From the NCBI GenBank assembly GCA_030849945.1, contig JAVDKK010000003.1:682001-746000 (forward strand): a stretch of 64,000 bases of DNA. Direction: 5' to 3'. The number at the start of each line of letters is the position of its first letter. Within the stretch, counting starts at the first letter, position 1. Both the position numbers and the translations under genes were made by a program. This document shows positions 51,349 through 59,135 of this stretch, piece by piece. Origin of the DNA: Schauerella fraxinea. Its GTDB lineage: Bacteria > Pseudomonadota > Gammaproteobacteria > Burkholderiales > Burkholderiaceae_B. Below the pieces are notes generated by a model that made no database searches, was not told where the DNA came from, and saw nothing but the letters and a program-made list of their open reading frames with translations.

Positions 51349-53430
51349 ATGACTTTGCAAGTCCTGCCGCGAGAGTCGGCTACGCGAGCCGATACGTCTG
51401 CGCGAATGATCTTAGAGCATTTAATCGCTAATCAAAGAGATTTGGCTCTAGATACATGCACAATATTTTATAATTTTCCACTTTTTCGTGAAGACGACCA
51501 CCTACTAGTTGCGGAGTTGGTGATTGCAAGCCCAGTGCACGGCGTAACATTGATATCGACTGCACCCGGTGGGAGGTCTAAGGCAGAAGATCGTCTTGAA
51601 GGAGCATTTAGTCAGATATTTGCAAGATTGGTGAAATATCCACGCTTGCGCACAGGTAGGGCGCAATTGAGTTTCGAACTTGAGGCATTTGTATGGGTTC
51701 CTGAAGGGCATCGAGCAGATGGGACTAAGGTAGGCCTTCCCGAGCTGTCGGAATTCTTCGCGGCAAATAGCGAATCGGCACCAATGCCTGACACCGTCTT
51801 TCAAGAAATACTCTCTGTGCTAGATGGCTCAAAAGCACTTATCAAGCCGCGCGAACGTGATATCGCAGACTTTCCCGAGCAGTCTCGTATAAATACTATT
51901 GCTCAGCTTGAAGAAGAGATTCGAAAGTTTGATAGAGATCAGCGTGTGGCATATATGACTGAGGTAATGGGTCTTCAACGCATTCAAGGACTCGCTGGCT
52001 CTGGAAAAACCGTGGTGTTGGCGATTAAGGCTGCGCTAACTGCCATTCGCGAGCCCGATGCCAGGATTGCGGTGACTTTTTACACAAAGAGTCTGTATCA
52101 ACATATACGTCAGCTGATTACACGCTTTTACAGATTGCATGAAGACCGAGATCCAGACTGGGACAAGGTTCAAATACTTCATGCTTGGGGTGGTGCCACT
52201 GTCGAAGGCTTGTACCACAAATCAGCGCAACGTTTTGGACATCGTCCAATTAACTTCGCGGACGCAAGCAGAGCGGCTCCATCGCATCCTTTTGCTTATG
52301 TCTGCGACCGACTTTTAAAAGACACGGCCGTAGAGTCAATTTACGACTATGTTTTCGTCGATGAAGCACAAGACTTTCCTCCTGAATTTATGAAGCTAGC
52401 GCTGCGTTTGGCTAAAGAGGAAAAGCTCGTAATCGCCTACGATGTTTTCCAGACAATATTTGATGTTGATGTGCCAACTGCTGCAACTATGTTTGGAGAG
52501 AAAGATAGTCAAGAGTTTCAAGAATTAGTCTTTGACGAAGACGTGATTTTGCATAAATGCTATAGAAATCCGCGTGAGATACTGATGTGCTCACATGCGA
52601 TAGGGTTTGGAATTTATGGAAAAAAAATAGCCCAAATGCTGGAGTCAGCTGAGCACTGGGAGGATTTCGGCTATAAATTTATAGGAAATTTTGTGCCTGG
52701 TGAGATTGCGAAAATAAATCGTCCAGAAGAGAACTCACCATCTTCGGTCAGTAAATTACATAGTATCGACGAGATCATATCCTGCGAAATCTTCAATTCG
52801 TTCGATGAAGAGGTTGCATTTGTGGCAGACAAGATCCATCGAGACATCGTGCGTGAAGGTGTTCCACCCGAGGATATTTTGGTTGTATCAACCGATGATC
52901 GTAACGCTGGGAGCTATTTCATAGCCTTGAAGAGGGCACTCGCAGCCCAAGATATCAAAACCAATAATCTTCAGAACGAATCATTTGAACTGCAAGATTT
53001 TCAGAGAAAGGGCTGTGTCACCCTCTCGACAGTTTACAAGGCTAAGGGAAATGAAGCTTATTCGGTATATCTCCTCGGAATAGATGCGCTTTTCGCTTCT
53101 CCTACTCCTCGCAACCGAAATCGTGCTTTTACTGCAATGACCCGAGCCAAAGCTTGGCTTTGTGTTACGGGCATAGGAGAGGCGGCGAAGGACTTTCGTC
53201 GCGAACTTCAGACGGCAAAACGACACTTTCCAAATTTGGTATTCAAGTACCCAACATCTGAAGAACTTGTGTACATGAAAAGGGACTTAATAATTGGCAA
53301 TCCAGAAGACGTAGATGAAGAAATATCTCGCTTAGGAACTTCGTTGGAAGCCGATGAGTTTGAAAGGCTTCTAAAGCGAAAGCTTAGGGAAATACAGACG
53401 CATAAGAAAATAATAAAAAGGGTTAGATGA
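51349..53430 (+). CDS. Superfamily 1 (UvrD/Rep-like) helicase, defence-type
   Basis: A 693-residue protein. About 190 residues without recognised motifs precede an SF1 helicase core: Walker A GLAGSGKTVVL at about 214-224, Walker B YVFVDEAQDFPPEF at about 334-347, then CYRNPREILMCSHAIGFG and VTLSTVYKAKGNEAYSVYLLG (motif V region), and FTAMTRAKAWLCVTG (motif VI) near 600. Codon use is much more AT-rich than in the CBASS genes, so it was probably acquired separately. A DUF2290 gene follows after 3 bp. I recall helicase-DUF2290 pairs as predicted defence modules; that role is not visible in sequence. Confidence 0.8.
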   Translation: MTLQVLPRESATRADTSARMILEHLIANQRDLALDTCTIFYNFPLFREDDHLLVAELVIASPVHGVTLISTAPGGRSKAEDRLEGAFSQIFARLVKYPRLRTGRAQLSFELEAFVWVPEGHRADGTKVGLPELSEFFAANSESAPMPDTVFQEILSVLDGSKALIKPRERDIADFPEQSRINTIAQLEEEIRKFDRDQRVAYMTEVMGLQRIQGLAGSGKTVVLAIKAALTAIREPDARIAVTFYTKSLYQHIRQLITRFYRLHEDRDPDWDKVQILHAWGGATVEGLYHKSAQRFGHRPINFADASRAAPSHPFAYVCDRLLKDTAVESIYDYVFVDEAQDFPPEFMKLALRLAKEEKLVIAYDVFQTIFDVDVPTAATMFGEKDSQEFQELVFDEDVILHKCYRNPREILMCSHAIGFGIYGKKIAQMLESAEHWEDFGYKFIGNFVPGEIAKINRPEENSPSSVSKLHSIDEIISCEIFNSFDEEVAFVADKIHRDIVREGVPPEDILVVSTDDRNAGSYFIALKRALAAQDIKTNNLQNESFELQDFQRKGCVTLSTVYKAKGNEAYSVYLLGIDALFASPTPRNRNRAFTAMTRAKAWLCVTGIGEAAKDFRRELQTAKRHFPNLVFKYPTSEELVYMKRDLIIGNPEDVDEEISRLGTSLEADEFERLLKRKLREIQTHKKIIKRVR

Positions 53431-53433
53431 AAA

Positions 53434-54087
53434 ATGTACTCAGCGAGAATTAGAGTGTTGGCAAGGGCTGCGGGGTGGCCTGTTGTTGATTACGGAGAAA
53501 GCCATTTCTCACTTACTAAGGCTCGAATTCAAGAGTTAAGAGAGTTGGACTATCTTTCGCAGTGGCGGATGTCAAATGCAAAAAAGTGGTATCACATAAA
53601 ATTGGCGGACCATTCTTTAATGGTTTTTCATGAGACTGGCGATGCGGCTTCTTATTCATTCCTGCATTCACCGATCGACGCTCCCTCACTGCGAGAATTT
53701 CTGATCGCGAGCGAGCTGGATGTAAATCAGCGCAATGAAAGGGAGCAAATAGACAACTTTCAAATGGTCCTAGATACCGCTTCTCTAAAAACACACATAA
53801 CTCCGGTGCGTTTTGATTATCATGAAGAGGGGTATAAGACAGGTGTTCACCCCGTGAGTCACGTGCACATTGGGCTTAATAATAATATTAGAATAGCCTG
53901 TAAAAAACGAATGAGTGCAGTCTCTTTTTCGCTCTTCATAATGAGGCAATTTTATCCGGAAAATTGGGAGAGATTATTGCAACATCGGGAGGCCATCGGT
54001 TTGCCCAAGGCAATTCGGAGCGATTGTAAGGATTTGGAAGAAAGATTCTGGCTAGCACTAGACCAAACCGAGCTGAATCTTGGCTAA
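53434..54087 (+). CDS. DUF2290-family protein, helicase partner
   Basis: A 217-residue protein with the DUF2290 signature: RFDYHEEGYKTGVHPVSHVHIGLNNNIRIACKKRMSAVSFSLFIMRQFYPENW. The N-terminal part (LSQWRMSNAKKWYHIKLADHSLMVFHE) is also typical. The biochemical function is unknown; conserved His residues in HPxSHxHIG suggest a catalytic or metal site. It starts 3 bp after the helicase gene in the same AT-rich composition, so the two form an operon and probably one system. Confidence 0.78.
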   Translation: MYSARIRVLARAAGWPVVDYGESHFSLTKARIQELRELDYLSQWRMSNAKKWYHIKLADHSLMVFHETGDAASYSFLHSPIDAPSLREFLIASELDVNQRNEREQIDNFQMVLDTASLKTHITPVRFDYHEEGYKTGVHPVSHVHIGLNNNIRIACKKRMSAVSFSLFIMRQFYPENWERLLQHREAIGLPKAIRSDCKDLEERFWLALDQTELNLG

Positions 54088-54463
54088 AATCTTTCAGAGG
54101 GCGGCCTAAGAAGCCGGCGTAAGTTCTTTGCCCGAGCTGGCGATCGACACAATCCCGAGGGGGACGCGGCGATCGAACGATATGCGTGGAAGTATCGCTT
54201 CGACATGATGTACAGGCATTTGCCCTACGAAATGCGCGTGCGCGAGAAAGTACCTGCGTAAGAGACTGGTTCCATTGCGAAGGAGCATCGATTCAGTCGA
54301 GCGCGTGCTGGGCGCCACTGTCTGTGATGATCTGAACATCTACCTTGGTTGCCTACTTGCTGCCTGCAAGGGAAGCGCTCGAGAAGTATGATCGCGATCT
54401 TAATGATCGAGCTGAAGGTCTCACGACGACCCGAGCGGCTCCTGAAGAGGATCTAGACGTCAT
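54088..54463. other. Decayed sequence between DUF2290 and GIY-YIG genes
   Basis: No intact gene. Short open stretches occur in different plus-strand frames (for example one encoding YAWKYRFDMMYRHLPYEM and one encoding LVAYLLPAREALEKYDRD), which look like pieces of a frameshifted gene I cannot identify. Confidence 0.4.
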
Positions 54464-55393
54464 ATGCGGGGCTACCTATACATTCTGATCAATCCTTCGA
54501 TCCCGAATCTGGCGAAGGTGGGCAAGACTACCCGCGACCCTAAAGACCGTGTAATTGAGCTGTCTCGCGCCACGGGTGTGCCCACGCCGTTCATTCTGGC
54601 TTATCAGCAGCCAGTAGATGATTGCAATTCGGCAGAACGCTGGGTTCATCAAGAGCTGGAAGAACGGGGTGCGAGGAATGCATCGAACCGGGAATTCTTC
54701 ACGGCGCCTTTGCATGAGATTGTCAATCTTCTTGCTGTCGTGGGCGCGAATAATTCAGGATCAGCGGGCGCGGTCGATCGCATTCAGGAGGACGAGGAGG
54801 AGGCCGCCAGGTCTGAGATTCTCGATGATGACGAAGACAAGTTCCTCGACGTGAACACTCTCTACTTGCGAGGGCTCGAACTGCTGGATGCTCCAGATCC
54901 GAAGCCCTATGGCGCCTTTATCTTTTTGGAACAGGCGGCAATGCACGAGCATAAACTTGCTTGCGAGAAGGTTGCCGACATGTTGTTTGAGGGTTTGGGC
55001 GCTAAGCGTGATCCCAAGCGCGCCGAGTACTACTATCGCGAAGCTTCCAAGACCGAACGTCTCACCCATGCCGACCAGACCGCCAGATGGGCTTATGTCA
55101 GTGCGAGACTTGAAGATTTGATTATGGCCATGTCTTGCTGGCGTGCATTTTTCCAGCGGCTCATCGAAGATGACTTGCCAGATGCTGATCAGCTCGTAAC
55201 CCAATTCGGATGGGCGTTTTTGTTAGACATGTCCCAGGCAACTGAACTGCCACGTTCACATCGAGTCCCTTCTGTTCATTTCCGTCGCTTCTATCCTCAA
55301 TTGCTACTGAGTATCAATGAGGCCGCGACCCATTCGAACCCAACTGATCTAACTCGAGCCAAAGCTTACCTCGATCGGATGAGTGGCCTATAA
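54464..55393 (+). CDS. GIY-YIG (T5orf172-type) nuclease domain fused to Sel1-like repeats
   Basis: A 309-residue protein. Residues 1-95 form a T5orf172/MUG113-type GIY-YIG nuclease domain: GYLYILINPSIPNLAKVGKTTRDPKDRVIELSRATGVPTPF, with an AERWVHQELEERG helix carrying the conserved Glu. An acidic linker follows (105-130). The C-terminal half (YGAFIFLEQAAMHEHKLACEKVADMLFEGLGAKRDPKRAEYYYREA) shows Sel1/TPR-like helical repeats. The nuclease plus protein-interaction layout fits a defence or DNA-processing role in this island. The role is unknown. Confidence 0.75.
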   Translation: MRGYLYILINPSIPNLAKVGKTTRDPKDRVIELSRATGVPTPFILAYQQPVDDCNSAERWVHQELEERGARNASNREFFTAPLHEIVNLLAVVGANNSGSAGAVDRIQEDEEEAARSEILDDDEDKFLDVNTLYLRGLELLDAPDPKPYGAFIFLEQAAMHEHKLACEKVADMLFEGLGAKRDPKRAEYYYREASKTERLTHADQTARWAYVSARLEDLIMAMSCWRAFFQRLIEDDLPDADQLVTQFGWAFLLDMSQATELPRSHRVPSVHFRRFYPQLLLSINEAATHSNPTDLTRAKAYLDRMSGL

Positions 55394-55433
55394 AGTAAAG
55401 GTCAGAGGAACGTTTTAAGCACCCAGTTTTGAG

Positions 55434-55694
55434 CTAGAACGCCGGCGTGTCGTTGTAGATTGTCTTGTAGAGCCGACGGGCTTGGCCGATAGCCGCATTC
55501 TGCTCCAGCTTATCCAGCTTTCCGCAATAGACCTTCACGTTGCCAACATCGCGCTGATTCACTCGTTGATCTCCAGAGTAGAGGATGACGATGTACCAGG
55601 CGCAACCCAACATCGGATTCTTATCCTGTCCTTCGTATGCGAAGTCGACATACCCATAGGCACGATTGCGCTGCGCCTGGTAATCGCCCTTCAT
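55434..55694 (-). CDS. Short protein, probably the C-terminal part of a frameshifted secreted protein
   Basis: An 86-residue frame (MKGDYQAQRNRAYGYVDFAYEG ... RLYKTIYNDTPAF) of unknown family. Reading upstream in the same frame without a start codon gives NWLALLLGAAAQAGAAPAPNRFESIKAAA, a textbook signal-peptide core and cleavage region. An ATG (55798, MFRAAV) lies just before it in a different frame. A 1-base shift near 55785 would join them into a protein of about 121 residues. It is therefore either a frameshifted gene or one with an unusual start. Confidence 0.5.
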   Translation of the reverse strand: MKGDYQAQRNRAYGYVDFAYEGQDKNPMLGCAWYIVILYSGDQRVNQRDVGNVKVYCGKLDKLEQNAAIGQARRLYKTIYNDTPAF

Positions 55695-56020
55695 TGCCGC
55701 AGCCTTAATGGACTCGAATCGATTGGGAGCTGGGGCTGCACCGGCTTGAGCTGCTGCGCCCAGTAGTAGAGCGAGCCAGTTACGGCTGCACGAAACATTT
55801 CGAGCACCTTATCTAGTGAAGTTGGCCCGATTCTAACCAGACACGAGAGTGCCGTCCCATCCGCGGATTCCGAGGTCATAGCCTGACGTCCCAGACCTCT
55901 AAATTGAAGGTTTCAGATTCACGCCAGATCTCGATATCCCTGAATCACCTACGAATTTTCAAGCACTTGAATTTGACCAATATGAATTGGTTGTAAGAAC
56001 TTAAGCAAGTAGCGCCGCGA

Positions 56021-56694
56021 TTGATCGATCAAGACCAGCTTTCAGGTGCCGAGGCAGATGCAGCGTGGTCTCAATTATCAGATGCGTTCCCGACACATTT
56101 TATTGAGCGCTGGAAGCACTGCGGCGACATTGTCCAACGAACAATTCAGGCATCTGGTGGTTCAGCGCCATCGGGCAATGCCGTAGATAGGTTGGCCGTT
56201 GAGCATGGGGACTACTGGGTTCGCTCGCTAGTGGACGCCACGCGATGGAGTGGCCATCAAATCCCGATGGATTTGGGGCAGCGTTTTTTGCGGGGGAGAA
56301 ACTAAAGAATAGCGACAGCACCACGGAAAGAGATATTGATAGCTTTCAAGTGGAGCTCAACGCGCAAGGATTGCTTTCTACTTTGGAATGGATGGTGCAC
56401 TGGATCCGTGCGGTCGTTGCGTACAGAGGAAAACAGTACGAAACAGCTTTTGTTCATATCCAAGAGGCATTAAGTTTAGCCAAGCACTCGGCAGGAAAAC
56501 GTCAATACCAGATAGTCAACCAGTATGTTGAGCTTTCCGCTAAAGCTGACCGATAGAAAGAGTTCAAGAAGGGCATTGCGTGGGCTTCATACTTGCAAAT
56601 CTCAGTTCGTTGGCTGAGGAGTAACGAGCAAACAGAAGCGAATCTTCGCCATGCCTTTTACTATATGAAAGTAGCTAGGTATCATGATTTCTAA
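56021..56694 (+). pseudogene. Degraded gene of unknown function
   Basis: A plus-strand frame (56021-56305) ends near the GGGGG run at 56292. Reading continues in another frame from about 56295 (DIDSFQVELNAQGLLSTLEWMVHWIRAVVAYRGKQYETAFVHIQEALSLAKHS) to an in-frame TAG at 56554. It then stays open for 45 more codons (KEFKKGIAWASYLQISVRWLR ...) up to 56694. One frameshift plus one nonsense codon suggest a decayed helical, TPR-like protein of about 220 residues. I do not recognise the family. Confidence 0.5.
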
Positions 56695-57152
56695 GCTATG
56701 CCACCCCGAACGCGTCTATTGAAAAATTTTAGGTGAAGAGACGTCGACCGCGTCGTTTTGAAGCGTTAGTGTCCCCCATGCACGAGTTGTCGACAGACTT
56801 CCGTTCCAGAATTTTGTTTGATCGGCGCCGACTACAAAGTTAGACAGACTTAAGATTGAAATCAGCAATTATAAAATTGCTTTCTCGCTAGTCACTTATC
56901 AACGCCAAAAATGGACAGACTTTATTTCCACTTATCAACAAAATCTGGATGATCCAGGTCGAGGTATCTGGACAGGATCGAATTGCACTCATCGATTGTC
57001 GAGGGGGAGTCGAGTTTTCCGCGGGAACGATGAAGGAGGTAAAGTTCGAACGTTTGATAGATTGAGAAGCAACTGCTGAGACGGCGTTGGTTTAGACGCA
57101 GTCAAGCAAAGCGAACACAGGCGGTCAGTGCGAGCGAGTCGCTAGTTCTAAG
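56695..57152. repeat. Island right boundary with repeated GACAGACTT and CACTTATCAAC motifs
   Basis: No gene. GACAGACTT occurs at 56792, 56843 and 56914. CACTTATCAAC occurs at 56893 and 56929, 36 bp apart. The motif set matches, in inverted orientation, the motifs at 45.05-45.18 kb. These look like transposase-binding sites of a transposon end terminating at 56940. Confidence 0.5.
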
Positions 57153-57161
57153 GTGTGTGAA

Positions 57162-57569
57162 ATGCAGGCGTTCAATTCGTTCCTCCTGACTGCGGCGCTC
57201 GGTACGGCTGCCGTTTATTACTTGAACCAGCCATATGTGCCGGGCCCACCGTGTCCTGAGCACACTCCCGAGTTCCTGGAGCAGGCGGTGACTGAACGAA
57301 TGGAGAGCAAAGGCACGCGATTCTTGAATCCCGACAAACATGCAGTGGCTTTCCTGGCGCAGCATCGTTTCCTTCGAGACGAGATCCAATACTCGCCTGG
57401 ATCCAGGCTTTGGGGAATTGCCTACACAGTTGGTGAGGGTGAGTCGACCAACAGGAACACGCGTGTGGCGATCGTCGGCTGTGCTGGTTCCGTCGAATTG
57501 AGTGGATGGGAGCCGAAGCCACCGCAGACGGGATGGCGGCCACCTAAGGGCTGGATACCGCCAGATTAA
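57162..57569 (+). CDS. Hypothetical protein with N-terminal membrane segment
   Basis: A 135-residue protein. Residues 3-23 (AFNSFLLTAALGTAAVYYLN) form a signal anchor or uncleaved signal. The remainder is soluble with Pro-rich ends (QPYVPGPPCPEHTPEF; PKPPQTGWRPPKGWIPPD). Two Cys residues could form a disulphide. No family is recognised. ATG 57162 follows AAGGTG; GTG 57153 in frame overlaps the ribosome site. It lies just outside the proposed island boundary. Confidence 0.6.
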   Translation: MQAFNSFLLTAALGTAAVYYLNQPYVPGPPCPEHTPEFLEQAVTERMESKGTRFLNPDKHAVAFLAQHRFLRDEIQYSPGSRLWGIAYTVGEGESTNRNTRVAIVGCAGSVELSGWEPKPPQTGWRPPKGWIPPD

Positions 57570-57659
57570 TTTAGCTTTGGCGTCTGATCGCCGAAAGGAC
57601 TTGGATTGGAACGTTCAGTGCCGCAGTCAAACTTGCACATGGGTGAAGCGGGAAGGTTT

Positions 57660-58223
57660 ATGAAATTGTCCGTTGAGGGTTATACCCTCAGGCTATTGAC
57701 GGGTGCCGACTTTGAGATTGTCAGCCGCTACGAGAAGGGCAACCGCAAGCATCTGCAACCCTCGGAGCCCTTGAGGGACGATCAATACTTCACCATTGAC
57801 AAGGCCAAAACTAGAGTTGAGCAGCAGGTGGAAAGCATGCAAGCAGGCGGCTCTCTTTTTTTCCTGCTACTTGAACCTGAAAGCGGAGAGGTTCTGGGGC
57901 GGTGTAGTTACACGAACATCGTTATGGGCGCTTTTCAAGCCTGTCATCTTGGCTTCTCATTAGCAAAATTTGCCCAAGGTCGGGGTCTGATGAAAAAAAC
58001 ACTTCAGGTCACCAACCAGCACTGTTTTGAGCACTTGGGTCTTCACCGAATTATGGCCAACCACTTACCAAGCAATGTCCGAAGTGAGCGCCTTCTAGAG
58101 TCGCTGGGCTTTGAAAGGGAAGGATATGCGCGTGCCTATCTGAAAATCGCGGGCGCCTGGCAGGACCATACGTTGAGGTCGTTGATCAACCCTCATGACA
58201 ATGCTGACCTCCTCGATGGATAG
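57660..58223 (+). CDS. GNAT acetyltransferase, RimJ/RimL-like
   Basis: A 187-residue GNAT-fold N-acetyltransferase of the RimJ/RimL type, which acetylates ribosomal protein N-termini or small substrates such as antibiotics and spermidine. Signatures are YTLRLLTGADFEIVSRYEKGN, GEVLGRCSYTNIVMGAFQACHLGFSLAKFAQGRGLM (acetyl-CoA loop) and LHRIMANHLPSNVRSERLLESLGFEREGYAR. ATG 57660 has GAAGG at proper spacing; longer starts (57606 TTG, 57639 ATG) do not. Its end overlaps the convergent lactonase gene by 38 bp. Confidence 0.85.
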   Translation: MKLSVEGYTLRLLTGADFEIVSRYEKGNRKHLQPSEPLRDDQYFTIDKAKTRVEQQVESMQAGGSLFFLLLEPESGEVLGRCSYTNIVMGAFQACHLGFSLAKFAQGRGLMKKTLQVTNQHCFEHLGLHRIMANHLPSNVRSERLLESLGFEREGYARAYLKIAGAWQDHTLRSLINPHDNADLLDG

Positions 58224-59121
58224 GCAAACCCGCATTAGGCGTTGGTGCACACAGAATCGATCCAGTCGTGGACTCGGTGACGAACATCGTGCGCCTATCC
58301 TGGCCGCCGAACGCGAGATTGGTGGTGGAGGCACCAGCCGGGCTGCGCCAGACCGTCATCGGCTCGGCGCGATGATTGAGCAGCCACACGTAGCCGAGTC
58401 CGGGATTGCACACCAGAAGATTGCCCGCGGTGTCGACGGCTAGACCATCGGGTCCGCTTGGACCGTACGAGGTGAAGAACTGGCTCACTTTGCTCACGCT
58501 GCCATCGGCAAGCAATGGCACCCGCCAGACACAATTGCCGCGCGTGACGGCGAGGTAAAGCACTTGGCCGTCAGGCGAGAGCGCCACGCCATTCGGGCTC
58601 GGCACGTTTGCCAAGAGTTGATCGAGTCGTCCATCGGGCCGCAGTCGATAAAGCCGGCCGCTTGGATCGTGCAGGCCGCTTTGGCCTTGATCGGTGAAGT
58701 AAAGATTGCCGTGCGCGTCGAAAATGAGATCGTTCACACCCTTGAAGCGCTCACTGTTGCGCCGCGCCAGGAAGGGCGTGACCACGCCCGTGTCGATGGC
58801 CAACGACATCAACCCATTCTTGTAATCGGTGATCAGCAGATGTGCGGGATCGGTGAACTTCATCCCGTTGGGTTCGCCGTCGTATTCCGCGACCAGTGAC
58901 CATTGGCGCTCCGGCGTAATGCGAAAGATCCGGCCCCACGGAATATCTGTGACATAGAGATTGCCTGCATCGTCGAAGACGGGACCTTCGAGAAAGGAAT
59001 CGACGGGTGTGCCGCCTCGGTTGGCATCGGCCCACTCGCTTCGCTCCGCCCGTCGAAAGGCATCGGGCATGCTCGACCACACCTCGAAGTCGATCATCTC
59101 AGGCGCGTTGGGATAGAACAT
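58186..59121 (-). CDS. SMP-30/gluconolactonase family protein
   Basis: A 311-residue six-bladed beta-propeller of the SMP-30/LRE family, which hydrolyses sugar and other lactones with a divalent metal. Metal-site segments are FLEGPVFDDAGNLYVTD (Glu), KGVNDLIFDAHGNLYFTD (Asn) and PNGVALSPDGQVLYLAVT and GPDGLAVDTAGNLLV (Asn/Asp). No signal peptide. ATG 59121 gives the family N-terminus; the upstream extension to 59178 overlaps the Bug gene. It is the last gene of the minus-strand operon starting at 63 kb, and a lactone intermediate is the likely substrate. Confidence 0.85.
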   Translation of the reverse strand: MFYPNAPEMIDFEVWSSMPDAFRRAERSEWADANRGGTPVDSFLEGPVFDDAGNLYVTDIPWGRIFRITPERQWSLVAEYDGEPNGMKFTDPAHLLITDYKNGLMSLAIDTGVVTPFLARRNSERFKGVNDLIFDAHGNLYFTDQGQSGLHDPSGRLYRLRPDGRLDQLLANVPSPNGVALSPDGQVLYLAVTRGNCVWRVPLLADGSVSKVSQFFTSYGPSGPDGLAVDTAGNLLVCNPGLGYVWLLNHRAEPMTVWRSPAGASTTNLAFGGQDRRTMFVTESTTGSILCAPTPNAGLPIHRGGQHCHEG

Positions 59122-59135
59122 GTTTGCCTCCGTCG

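Larger units (their letters stand above)
45051..56940. mobile_element. Candidate non-autonomous Tn7-like (DDE) element carrying the defence island
   Basis: The left edge starts TGTGAATTAAGTCCGTCGAA and includes AATAAAGTCTGTC at 45074-45086. The right edge, read on the minus strand from 56940, starts TGTTGATAAGTG and includes AATAAAGTCTGTC at 56926-56914, with more GTCTGTC copies at 56851-56843 and 56800-56792. Repeated AATAAAGTCT-type sites next to TGT termini are typical of TnsB-bound Tn7-like ends. The 5-bp flanks (AAGGG and AAATC) do not match, and no tnsABC genes lie inside. Boundaries and family are therefore tentative. Confidence 0.35.

Noticed and set aside
44940..57161. CRISPR array or integrase-borne genomic island with tRNA attachment site
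   Set aside because: No regularly spaced identical repeats, no integrase gene and no tRNA gene or fragment at either boundary. The transposon-end motifs explain the borders better.
57172..57543. A 123-codon minus-strand frame
   Set aside because: Antisense to the small membrane protein gene; the plus-strand frame has a membrane segment and ribosome site.
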